Assembly (NCBI GenBank): GCA_905221605.1 | Contig: CAJNDS010000424.1 | Location: forward strand, 375,978 to 439,977 | Direction of reading: 5' to 3' | From: Symbiodinium natans | Taxonomy: Eukaryota; Sar; Dinophyceae; Suessiales; Symbiodiniaceae | Length of the DNA: 64,000 nucleotides | Shown here: positions 42,920 through 54,900 of the stretch, in pieces | Numbering within the stretch: position 1 is the stretch's first letter | How the letters are laid out: every line of letters starts with the position of its first letter | Notes under the pieces: generated by a model | Told to the model about the DNA's origin: nothing | Databases searched by the model: none | What the model saw: only the letters and a program-made list of their open reading frames with translations | Translations under genes and position numbers: made by a program

Positions 42920-45900
42920 AAAGAGTGTTAGAGCAACACCGAAAACCCTACTGCGGAGAACTTGCCAGCTGCGCAAAGAGCCCAATACGCCTCAAATTAA
43001 GGAATATACCCTAATTCACAAAGGGATCCTTAATCTGATTTAAGGTGTATTCCTTCATTAAGGTATATTCTTTCATAAAGGGATCCTGAATATGATTTAA
43101 GGTTTGTTCCGTAATTAAGGGGTATTGGGGCTCTTTGGCTTGGCAAGCCGCAGGACTTCGAAGGCTTTGACGCAGCCCAAGTCGCAGGCCCGAGTGGCTT
43201 TCTTTGTTATTCTGGTTCTTAGCAGGGAATGGGGGAATATTAGGGCCCTTTGAGGGATTCTATAGCCGTATATATATATATATATATATATGTACCCTTT
43301 AAGGGGATTCTATAGGGTATCTCATTCCCTCATTCCGTAACCATCCAGTTGCTTCTTTTCTCAAGTATGGTCCCTTTTGGGGTCCTCCTTGTTTGGCGGC
43401 CCCTATTTACTCAGGGCGCCCAAAAGGAGGGCTGACCATGTGACTGCTGCCGGCGGTTTAGGGTGTTAGCCAACACAGCAGCCTTGCACGGGGTTTGACC
43501 TATCTACGGGCCATGACTTGGGGCGTCTGTTATGGGTTCCTTACCAACCTATTCTAAACCTAAACCCTATATGCCCTACACCCTAACCCTGTAACTACTT
43601 TTCGAGTCCCAGGATTTTAGAACTTGGCGAGCCCAACCCAGGGCCCCCAGAACCGAAAACGACTCATGTGGTTCAGGTTTAGGGTTTCAGGGGTATAGGT
43701 TGAGGGTGTAGGGGCTTGGGGCTTAGGGGATTTAGGGGTTGGGGGTTTCAGGTTTAGGGGTTTAGGAGTGTAGGGTTCAGGGAGGGCTTGGGGTTTAGGG
43801 GTGTACGGTTTAGGGGTTCAGGGTTTGGGGTTTAGGGTTTAAGGGTCTATAGGGTTTAGGGGTGTACAGGGTTTATGAATCCCTGATTCCGCAGGGCGCT
43901 TCCCAAGCCATGCTGCATGCGGTTGGCATGAAGAAGGAGGACCTCAACAAAGCGCAGGCACCTACCCTGGCTGCGACTGCTTGCAAGCACCCCTAAACCC
44001 TAAACCCTAAACCCTAAACCCTAAACCCTAAACCCGGGTTGACAGTTGAGGGATCCCCTACACCCTCAACGCTAAATCCTGAACCAGGGGACAGCGGAGG
44101 TTGACATTGACCATATGCAAAGAAGAAAACCCACTCTCTTCCACCTGCGACAGGTTGGGATTTGCTCCGTGTGGTACCAGGGCAACCCATGCAACATGCA
44201 TTTGCTCTCCTTGGGTGACGATGTCAAGAAGGAGGTTGACAAGGAGCGCCACGTAGAAAGCCAACCCAAAAAAGGGGTGCCCTTGTTGTAGTATGAGAAA
44301 ACCAACCCAAAAAAGGGGTGCCCTTATTGTAGAATGGTTACTGGGCTACCAAGCTTTTCAGAACCCCATGCGCATTGCAAGTAGCCGCTTTGTGATCTCT
44401 CGGCTGCTCCAATCAGCTCTTGCTATTTGCTCCAGGCCTTGCCTGCCTTTCCTCATCCGGGACTTTCCCAAAAGTAGGGTCCCGATATACGATCCCCAAG
44501 TGCAGCAAGATCCCAAATCGTAGGATTCCTTTTCTATCAGGACCCACAGCTGTACGGCTTTCAGTTCAACACCATCGGCGTTTCGGATGGTATGTCGATG
44601 GGAACGAAAGGCATGATGTATTCGCTGCCTTCACGAGACGCCCAGGCCGCAAGCAGTACATGGTCAATTCTCCAAAATTATGGTCCCTTCTTGGGGTACC
44701 CTGAATAATAATAGGGGCCGCCTTATAAGAAGAACCCCCCCCCCCCCCACATTTTCCATATTTTGGAGAAGTGATCGTATCGACGCACACCGGAAGTGTT
44801 CTGAGATGTCTCGAGACGCTGGCCAGGCCAAAGCCTAACAACCTGCAGCCTCTAGCTGACTTACTGACTACCTTCTACCATGCCTTAGGGTTTAGGGTTT
44901 AGGGTTTAGGGCTTAGGGTTTTAGGATTCAGGGTTTATAATAGGGTTTAGGGTTTAGTGTCACGCATCGAGTAGCTGCCTGAAGACACAGCTCCATGGCT
45001 CTTTCTCAGATGAGTTGGAAGCCGAAGCACGACTAGCTTCCACGCACTGATGGTAAGGAGATCATTGCTGACAGTATTGAATCAGCCGCTTGGACATTTC
45101 AGACTCCATGATGAACCCAATGCTGCCTACTTCCATGTGCCTTGTTTGGGGTTCTCATGTGGAGCCCACCCCCCAAAAGGGCCCAGAATTTAAGAGAACT
45201 CAAGTCACGGGTGTTTGCCATGCTCCCGAAACCCTGCCCGAAACACGCCTCAATACATTCATTGTCATGTTTCGGATCACGTGATTACGTGTTTCAGCTT
45301 AGGTCATGGGAGCTCAATTCTACGACGCCCTTGTGACGATTCCCGGGTGTGACAAGAACATGCCAGGCCACAGTCATGCATGCATCCAGACCCCCCTCCA
45401 TTTGAAGTTCTTGTACCTCATTCGATGGTTGGTAGAAAATTCTTTTTGGAAACTGAGGTGCCCCCCCCCCCCCCCCCCCTTTCAACCTTTCAAAAGAAGG
45501 GAGTGTGGGATCTAGGTGCAACTTTGGGGATTGAGGTTTGCGCTACAGTCACATCTGGACAAGCCTTGCTGCCTGCTCCAAGCCAAGCTGATGTTGTGCA
45601 GCAAACCCTCAACCCTGAACCCTAAAACCCTAAACCATCAACCCTAAACCCTAAACCCTAACCCCTAACCCCTAAACCCTAAACCCTTAACCCTTAACCC
45701 TTAACCCTAAACCCTAACCCGAAACCCTAAGATGCACGAGCCAAGCAAGAACGATGTTAGTTCCAGCTGGGGAGGCTGCGTCATGGCCATGATCCGCATG
45801 AATCGGCAGCCCGTGCTGATCAGTTTCTGTCGTGTTCTTGCCAGTACCTGGACTTCGATGTATAAGAAAAACATGGCTGACGACCCAGGAATGTTTCACA

Positions 45901-48900
45901 AGGGCGCACCTCCTGTGCAATCCCTGATAAGCGATCTAGCTACGACCAAGTATGAGTCGACTCTGGTTCTTCTTGGTTAGCAAAAGTTATGGCATTATTC
46001 TTGGTAGCCTTGTGGTACCCTTTTCCCGCTTTTGAGGTTCCTTTATAGAGTAGTCAACCCAAAAAGGGGTGGGCTACCAAGTATGCGCATTACTGGACAT
46101 GCTTCGGGTTTTGGTTCTGCTTCCGAGGCCCTCTCTGATGCTGTATGGAGGAACCATCGCCTCCGGGCGCTCGTGCAAGGGTGAAGACCTGGACATCGTC
46201 TCTACTTTCGAGGCGCCGGCCCTAGAACCAATGGGTTGAGGGTTTAGGGTTTAGGGTTTAGGGTTTTCTGGGTTAGGCAACGCATGTTACTTTATCGTAA
46301 TACGATGGTAGGTGTCAGCGAAGACATTTTCAGTGGGAATAAGAATCGCCTGCTGCTGCCTGGACCCACTAAACCCTAAGCCCGAAGCCTTATAAGCCCT
46401 AAAAGCCCTTATAAGCCCTAAACGCCCTAAGCCCTCAGCCCTGCGCCCTAAGCCCAAGCTAGCTCTTGAGAGGCCTATGGGAAGTTTATCGCTGGTACCA
46501 TCTCTGACGAGGATGCAGAGTGCCACTGTCTGTTGCTGGTTGGGGAGGTGGCGGTATTTTTCCGTGTTTTTTTTACCCGTTTTTTTTTGTAGTTTTTTTT
46601 CCGGCCGTCTGGCCCAGCAAGCAAGCAAGCAAGTAAGCAAGCGAGCCAGCAAGCAAGGAAAACAAGCAACGGTACCAGCAAGCAAGCAATCAAGCAAGCA
46701 AGCAAACAAGCAAGCAAGCAAGCAAGCAAGCGAGCAAGCGGGCCAGCAAGCAAGCAAGCAAGCAAGCAAGCAAACAAGCCAGCCCCCCCCGCTTGGGCTG
46801 CGCCCCCCCCCCCCCCCCCCCCAACCCCCCGCTTTTTTAAGCTAAAACCCTAAACCCTAAACCCTAAACCTAAACCCTAAACCCTAACCCCTAAACCCTA
46901 AACCCTAAACCCTAAACCCTAAACTAAACCTAAAACCCTAAACCCTAAACCCTAAACCCTAAACCCTAAACCCTAAACCCTAAACCCTAAACCCTAAACC
47001 CTAAACCCTAAACCCTAAACCCTAAACCCAACCCCCCCCGCTTTTTAGCTTCTTTCAAAGCATGTGAATCTTGAAACCCATCATGCAAGCAAACTCATCA
47101 TGCAAGCATTGAGTTTGCAAATGGGGGGGGGGCTGCGCCCCCCCCCAACCCCCCCCGCTTGGGCTGCGCCCCCCCCCCCCCCCAACCCCCGCTTTAGCTA
47201 AGCCCTAAAACCTAAACCCTAAACCTACACCTAAACCTACACAATAAACCCTAAACCCTAAACCCTAAACCCTAAACCCTAACCCTAAAACCCTAAACCC
47301 CCTAAACCCTCTAAACCCTAAACCCTAAACCCTAAACCCTAAACCCTAAACCCAACCCCCCCCGCTTTTTAGCTTCTTTCAAAGCATGTGAATCTTGAAA
47401 CCCATCATGCAAGCAAACTCATCATGCAAGCATTGAGTTTGCAAATGGGGGCGGGCTGCGCCCCCCCCCAACCCCCCCCGCTTGGGCTGCGCTCCCCCCC
47501 CGCCCAACCCCCCCGCAACCCCCCCGCTTTTTTAAGCTAAACCCTAAAACCTAAACCCTAAACCCTACACCCTAAACCCTACACCCTAAACCCTAAACCC
47601 TAAACCCTAAACCCTAAACCCTAAACCCTAAACCCTAAACCCTAAACCCTAAACCCTAAACCCTAAACCCTAAACCCTAAACCCTAAACCCTAAACCCTA
47701 AACCCAACCCCCCCGCTTTTTAGCTTCTTTCAAAGCATGTGAATCTTGAAACCCATCATGCAAGCAAACTCATCATGCAAGCATTGAGTTTGCAAATGGG
47801 GGGGGGGCTGCGCCCCCCCCCCCCCCCCCAACCCCCCCCCCCCCCCGCTTGGGCTGCGCCCCCCCCCCCCCCCCCCAACCCCCCCGCTTTTTAAAGCTAA
47901 ACCCTAAAACCTAAACCCTAAACCCTACACCCTAAACCCTACACCCTAAACTCTAAACCCTTAACCCTAAACCCTGGGTATGTAGGGTTTATAGGGGAGG
48001 GCTCAGTACCCCCTCGACAGAGGGGGGAAGCCAAGAGGTTCCCGACCAGCAAGCCAGAAAAAAAACACAAAAAAAAAAAACGGAAAAAAAACTACGGAAA
48101 ATATCCCAGCCGGGTTGGGGAGCACCTCACGCCCTAAAACCCTCTAGGGTTTTGGGTTTCGGGCTTATGGACCCTAACCCTAAACCCTAAACCCTAAACC
48201 CCAAACCCCAAACCCCAAACCCCAAACCCCAAACCCCAAACCCTAAACCCTAAACCCTAAGCCCTAAGCCCTAAACCTAAACCCTAACCCTAGAGGACAG
48301 AGCCGACATCGTGCTGAACGCATGCCCCGGGCCGGGGGCGTGTGGTGGCATGTACCTTGGAGACCATTAGGGTTTAGGGTTTAGGGTTACTATGATTCCT
48401 ATTTAAGGTATATTCTGCCCTATACTACTAGAATTCCTATTATGGTAATATGAACCATAAACCCTTCTGGGGCTCTTTCGTCCCCAAGGTACACTGCCAA
48501 CACCATGGCAACCGCGACGGAGGCGCCTCGCGTAGCCCTGAACCTGTCGGAGTGCCAAACCCCCATTACCCCCAAAATCACGAAATAAGGGTCCAAGGCC
48601 CTGAATTTGCAGCTTATATCCCTAAACCCTGAACTCGCGGACGAATAGTGAAGTCGGCTTCGAAATATTCGGATCGGGCATTGAGGACTAGTTTTCTCCC
48701 CGAAACAGCTCCTTTCTCGAAAGCCCCCCCCCCCCCCCGGTTTTGTCAGACAGCTTGGTCGCGTCTCAGTGCAAGTTTCCTGGGCGTGGAGAGCGCCTAA
48801 ACCCTGCACCCTATAAACTCTAACCCTCCACCCTAAACCCTAAACCCTATTCTTCGTGCCTCCAGGCTCTGGGGCTCTCGCTTCCTTACTCAAGCTCTTC

Positions 48901-51900
48901 GCCCGCCGCGTCGGCCGAGAAGCGCCGGCCCCAGACCCTTTGGGGTTTAGGGTTTGGGGTTTAGGGCTTGGGGTTTAGTTTTTTTTTTTAATGTTTTTTT
49001 TTTTTTTTTTTTTTGGGGGGGGGGGGGAGGGCCGATTATTGGGTCTTCTGATCTGATGGTTTTAGGCCCAAACGACCCTCATTTTAATACCATTTGGTTC
49101 GGGGAGTGGTTTCCTTATGAAGCCCATTCATATAGCCCAAAACGGTGTAGGCTTTGGGGTTCAACCCTAAACCCTACCTTAAAGATCCCAAAGTCTACTT
49201 TTTGGTAGCTAGGTTACCTAAGAGTCTCTACGGGTGTGGAAATGAGAACGGTTTTGGGATCTTACTGCAAATCGTTGGGACCTAGACTGCCATTTGTTGG
49301 AAGCGTTTGCTCTGTCGCGAGGCGAGCGGAGTGCCAACGAGCAGCCCAATGCGTCAAGGAGCCCGCCGCGTATTTTAGGGGTCAGAAAAATCCCAAAGGG
49401 TCCATGTACCTATATGGTATATACTTGGGCCTTAAAGGGGTTCCCATATAGTAGCTTTAGGGCCCAAGTATATACTATATGGGTACATGGACCCTTAGGG
49501 AATTACTCGTAATACTATTCCCAAGAGGCCGTGACGAGGAAGTGACTGGGCATCTGGTGGGCGGGGCCAATTGGGAAAGCATGTGCCTTTTGTTCATTCT
49601 TTCGGTTTGCTTTCGGGTTCCTGGCTTGACCTTGAGCTTACCACCGGCGTTTCAGAGTGGCTTAGCTATTTGGGCTTTGTTGTGCTGGCTTTCATGGTCC
49701 TAAGCTCCAAATTCACGCAGGTGTCGCGAGCGCAAAATGTCCGCAGGCCATGCTGGAAAGGAATCTCAAGCCTATGGACATCGTCACGAAGAAGTCTTTC
49801 GAGAATGCCATGGTTCTTGTCAACGCACTAGGCAGGAATTCACAGTGAACTTGTGTCCCGAAACGCCCAAACACACATTCAGAAGCTACAAACCCCCAAA
49901 GCCCAGCGCAGGCTGTGCTGGGTTTCCGGGGTTCCCACAAGAAGGGTAACAGCATTTGGGGGTAGAAAAGGGCGGTCACTTAGAGTTGGGGAAGTAGTAC
50001 ACAGACACGAAAGGGCTAAAGCAGCCACTGTGGGTGGCCGAAAAGGTTCCCGAAAAAATGTATCTGGGACCTTCCATGGGCTATTCGGCCCTATTAACCC
50101 CTATCAACAGCCCTATAAGGGCTCTTTGTTAAGGGTTATAAGGGTCTAATAGCCCATTCGGCTTTGTCAGGTGGATCAACCAATGCTGTGCTACACTTGC
50201 TCGCCATTGCGGCCACTGCCGGCGATCCTTTTCAGCACGGCAGCTTCCTGGGAAGGGTGTCTGTGGGATGGTCTGTAAGGGTCCGTGTACCTTTATGGTC
50301 TATACTTGACATAAGGGTTCCCACAGAATACCTTTGGGCCCAAGTATATACTACATGAGGGTTTCCGAAATAAGGGGTGCCTTATTGGGGTCCTTGTAAA
50401 AAGGAATCCTACTATTTGGGGGTTATACTGGGGGTCCCACATTTTCCTAAACCCCAGTATGGGTACATGGACCCTAAGAGGGTTTTTCGGGGGCCTCAAA
50501 TCCGATTCCCTGAAGGGTCGGGCTTGGGCTTCATGTGCTGGGGGTTTATATGGGTTTATAAGGGGTTATAAAGGCTTATAAGGGGTTTAGAAAGCTTTAT
50601 AAGAGCTTATAAGGATGTACAAGGGTTTATCAGGGCTTCTAAGGGTTTACTCGTGGAAGGGTTTATTAGGGTTGATCAGGGCTGATAAGGCTTTATAACG
50701 GTTCATAAGGGCGAATAAGGGTTTAGGGTTTAGAAGGGTGTATTTATAAGGGCTTGTAATAACGGATTACATAGGTTTTAGCATTTATTAGGGTTTTACA
50801 AGGGTGTATGAGGGTTTCGGGTTTAGAGCATGGTGCAAGGTGCACTTCTGTATGTTAAAGAAGTCATTGCAGATAAATAGACATAAGCATTTAGAGCATT
50901 GACCACGTGTCGTCCCGAGATCGAGCTGAAAATCGATGACTTCCAGCGGATTAGCGACAAGACAGCGCTGGTCGCCGACTTGAAGCCTAGCGGGAAATAC
51001 AGGATGGAGGCCGGCAGACATGTTGGGCTTATAGCTTAGTAGCAGAGCAGGTGACCTTTAACATCCTTTTAAGCTTTTTGGTGTAGTATAATCCCCTTAG
51101 AATCCCAAAGGGTAACCTTTAGTTCCCCAGGGTTACGATAGCCCCTAAGGGTCCATGTACGTGTATAGTATGTGCTTGGGCCTTAAAGGGAATCCCATGT
51201 AGCAGCTGTAGGGCCGAAGATATTTTCGATATAGGTACAAGGACACTCAGGGTAGCTCTTAGACTGAGCAGTATGTTTGTGAAACCCGGGTGCGATCCAC
51301 AGACAGAGCTTGAGACCATGTGCGAGGACGTACACCGCATCGGTGGTATTCCTGTGGTTATGAAGTATTTGCTGAAGCTTGGCTGGCTGCATGGAGATTG
51401 CCTCACGGTTCGGACCCTACTGTAGAAGAGTCAGGCGCAGTGAGCGTTTGGATGTTCCCCCTTATGCTAATAGTCCTTAATAGGCATTATAGTACACCCT
51501 ATCATAATCCCTATTAAGGACTGCTAGTATAAGGGGGAACATCCCAGCCTGAGAGTATGGAGGTTTTGACTGTTTTGCTCGGCTGGCGCGATCTGTTTTC
51601 TGTCCCCTCGCTAAGGTTACAGGCCAGACATTGGCCCAAAACTTGGCCAACGTTCCAGATGTGGACTTCGGGGCGCAAAGCGTGCTGCTGCCCCTGGAAA
51701 GGCCCACAGCATGTTAAGGGTTTAGGGGTTCGGGTTTAGTGTTTAGGGTTTAGAGTTTAGGGTTCTATAAACCCAAGCCCGAATTGAAGCCAGGATGAAA
51801 TCTGCTTGCGCAGGTGCATTCAGAAGACTGGCAACATCAAGATTCTGTGGCTTGGAATGCACGATCCCCACTCCCTGACCGCAAGCCACTGTAGGCCCTT

Positions 51901-54900
51901 ATTCCCCCCCCCCCCCCTGCTTCTGGTTTAGGTTCCCTTATAAGCCCCTTTAAACCAAAAGGGCCCCTTTGTATTCCTAGGTTTCTCTTGGGTCTAGCGT
52001 ACTTTCCTACTCGGCCACTGAGCCTTTGCAAACCCCCCAAAAAAGAAATCACGGGTTGAGGGTTTAGGCCCCAAGCCCCAAACCCAATTGCGTAAATTAA
52101 GCCATTATTACTGGGTTTTGGAGTGCTATACTTTCATACTCTTTTTGGTTCTGGGTTCCTATCAAAGCTACTTCTACCTTAAAAGTTTATACTTGTTTCC
52201 AGGGTCTACTCCAAAGTAGGGATCAGCCCCCTTAAGGTGGGTTTAAGGGCGGGGGGGTAGCACATACACCCTATATACATATATCTATATGTATCTATAT
52301 GCTCACCACCCCCCCCCAAGATCTCGTTTACAGGTTTCCAGAACCGAGGGGGGAGGGGGAGGGGGGAGGGGAGGGGGGAGGGAGGGGGGAGGCGGGGAGG
52401 AGGGAGAGGGGGAGGGGGGGGGGGGGGGGGGGGGGGGGAGGGGGGGAGGGGGGAGGGGGGAGGGGGGAGGGGGGGGGGGAGGGGGGAGGGGGGAGGGGGG
52501 GGGGGAGGGAGGGGGGAGGGGGGAGGGGGGAGGGGGGAGGGGGGAGGGGGGAGGGGGGAGGGGGGAGGGGGCAGGGGGGAGGGGGGAGGGGGGGAGGGAG
52601 GGGGAGGCTTCGCCTTGCTTCGCCTTGCTTCGCCTTGCTTCGCCTTGCTTCACCTCGCTTCACCTTGCTTCGCCTTGCTTCGCCTTGCTTCGCCTTCCAG
52701 CACAAAGCCAGTAATGAAAAGCTCGATTTCCATATTAAACAAACACTGAAATTGTGCGAGCCTGCTGTTACTGTTTCTCATATGTTTTTTCTCAAGCAGT
52801 ACTCACACAACAATCCTGCCAAGACATGGAAAACGATACGTCACCAACATCTCTTGGCAAGTGATTTTTTACACAAAATCAAAACGTATGGTATAAAATA
52901 CTATAGTATGGTATGGTATAATGTCATATCGTATTGTATAGTCTAGTCTAGTATAGAAGAGTATACTATAGTAGTATAGTATAGCATAGTATAGTGTAGT
53001 ACAATATGGTGTATAACTGTCAATTATAGTATTCTAGTACAGTGTGAATAGTGTAGTCTAGTCTAGTATAGTCTAGGTATAGTCCAGTTTGGTACAGTAC
53101 GGTACATTATAACACAGTCCGGTATACTACAGTCTAGTAGAGTCTAGACTTATAGCAGTGTCGTCTAGCCTAGTATAATAGTGGAAAGCACAGCAAAGTG
53201 TTTTCCACAGAGTTCGTTGTAGCTTTAATATGATAGCGCTTGAGGGCCAGGGAGTGGAACGACACGGGCTTTTAGGCACTTCCTCCAGGGTCGGCAGGCT
53301 GCAGAGCGACAAACTGAGCATTTCTTCATATTGATTTCCATGACATTGAAGATCTGCAATGCTGCGGGCCGTTTCAGTGCCCAAGCCTTGTCGGCCTGCT
53401 CATCATGGCCGGCTCCCTCAGCGCGGTCATCTTTGGGCAGTGGAAGCTGCTCTGCAGCTTTCCTGCACAGTTAGGCAGATGTGGGTAGCCTTGCAGTGTC
53501 AACCGTGGCCAAGGTAAGGAGACCTCTGCCTTGCTTTGCTGCGAGGCATGGGCGTTTCTTTGAGGACCAATCATCGCAACAATAGTACTGTAGCTAGTAC
53601 GGATAAAATTTGGCCTCCATGACTTTACCTCCAGTCTCAGAAGAGGCACGGTGGAGGCGGGTCCAGGGTTTGCCTCCTGGAAGCGAACGAAGTCAGAAAG
53701 CAATCCCTCACCCCATGGGATGCAAAAAGAAAATCAAGAGATTGAAGAAGGGCTCCGCAAAAGAAAGATTCAAAGAAAATGCAAGCCTAATGAGGCAAGG
53801 AGCCGCCCCAGCCTCCCCCTGCTTGCTTTGCTTCTGCTCCTGCTTTTGCCTTGTGCATCCGCTTCTGATGTGGGAAAGCCGCGTCATGAAAACATGTATG
53901 CATTCACCGATGTCACTTCGATGACAACCTGGCCCATTGGGCCCCCAAATTCGTTTAGTCCTAAAGCGCTCGCAGCCATGGCTACTGCTGGGCACTTGCG
54001 CAACAGCACCGGCGAGGAATATGAGGATCTTCAATGTAGCTCCTTAAATGAAGCCGCTCGCTTGCATCAATTGGCTCTTGTGGGTTTGCCTATAAGCAGC
54101 CTTGTCTTGAATGTCAGTGCTCGTGGCACAGTGGGCCTGCCCATTGTTTCGAGTCAGTATAACAGAAGCTCCACTGGTTCGGATTACCTCTGCGTTTTCT
54201 GTGAGCAACTCTTTCCGCAGATAGTGGACGGTCAAAACAAGATGCGGTTTTGGTTTTCCGGTTTTGTCTTGTTGATGGCTGCTTGCATGCTGGGATGTGG
54301 GGATAACCACGAACCACGAATGAGGAACACTATCTCCCGGGATATAGGGAGAAATCCTGACAAAAACCATTACAAAAAGATGAAGAAGTCACGGCCTATT
54401 GCACGATATGCGCTTCATGTGATATGTCGCGAATGCCGCTGGATTGGGAATGGCAAAGGCCAGCGCCAAAGGCAAAGCGCTGCGAGAATCCGGGCGAGAG
54501 AAAGAGCGTGGAGACTCATGGTAACTAGACAAAGCTACAGACTGTCAACCCGTGGAACTTCAAACAGTGTGCAGAAGAGCTGGGCCAACAAACCCAGGAA
54601 GCGATCTCCACTGACCAGGGTGCTTGCGAAGATAAAAGAGCGGATCAGTAGCGATCATGAATCTTTGCCTGAGTTGTATGCACCCCAACAACGAAAACCC
54701 ACTGAGTTGCCCCAACGACGGATATATCCAGAAACAAGCGAGGAAGACTCATGCGTGCAGTTGGCATTGCCACGCTGTTCTTTCTCTTTCTTTGTTGTGG
54801 GCTTTCTTTCCAGAATCAGGTCACACTTAGAACTGAGGATGAGGTCCGCAGACAGCTCAGTCGAACCTTGAACACTGATTGGGACCCTTACAAAGCTATG

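Noticed and set aside
46287-46845. Leu/Ala/Cys-rich (- strand) and Lys/Gln/Ser-rich (+ strand) ORFs
   Set aside because: They are translations of the (AAGC)n repeat within a DHAD intron.
46790-47990. CRISPR-like array of regularly spaced repeats
   Set aside because: The period is about 340 bp, the spacer position is taken by CCCTAAA arrays, and the context is a eukaryotic intron.
52289-52946. Gly/Arg/Glu-rich and, on the - strand, Pro/Ser-rich long ORFs
   Set aside because: They run through the GGGGGGA satellite and the CTTCGCCTTG minisatellite; stop codons are absent because of composition, not selection.
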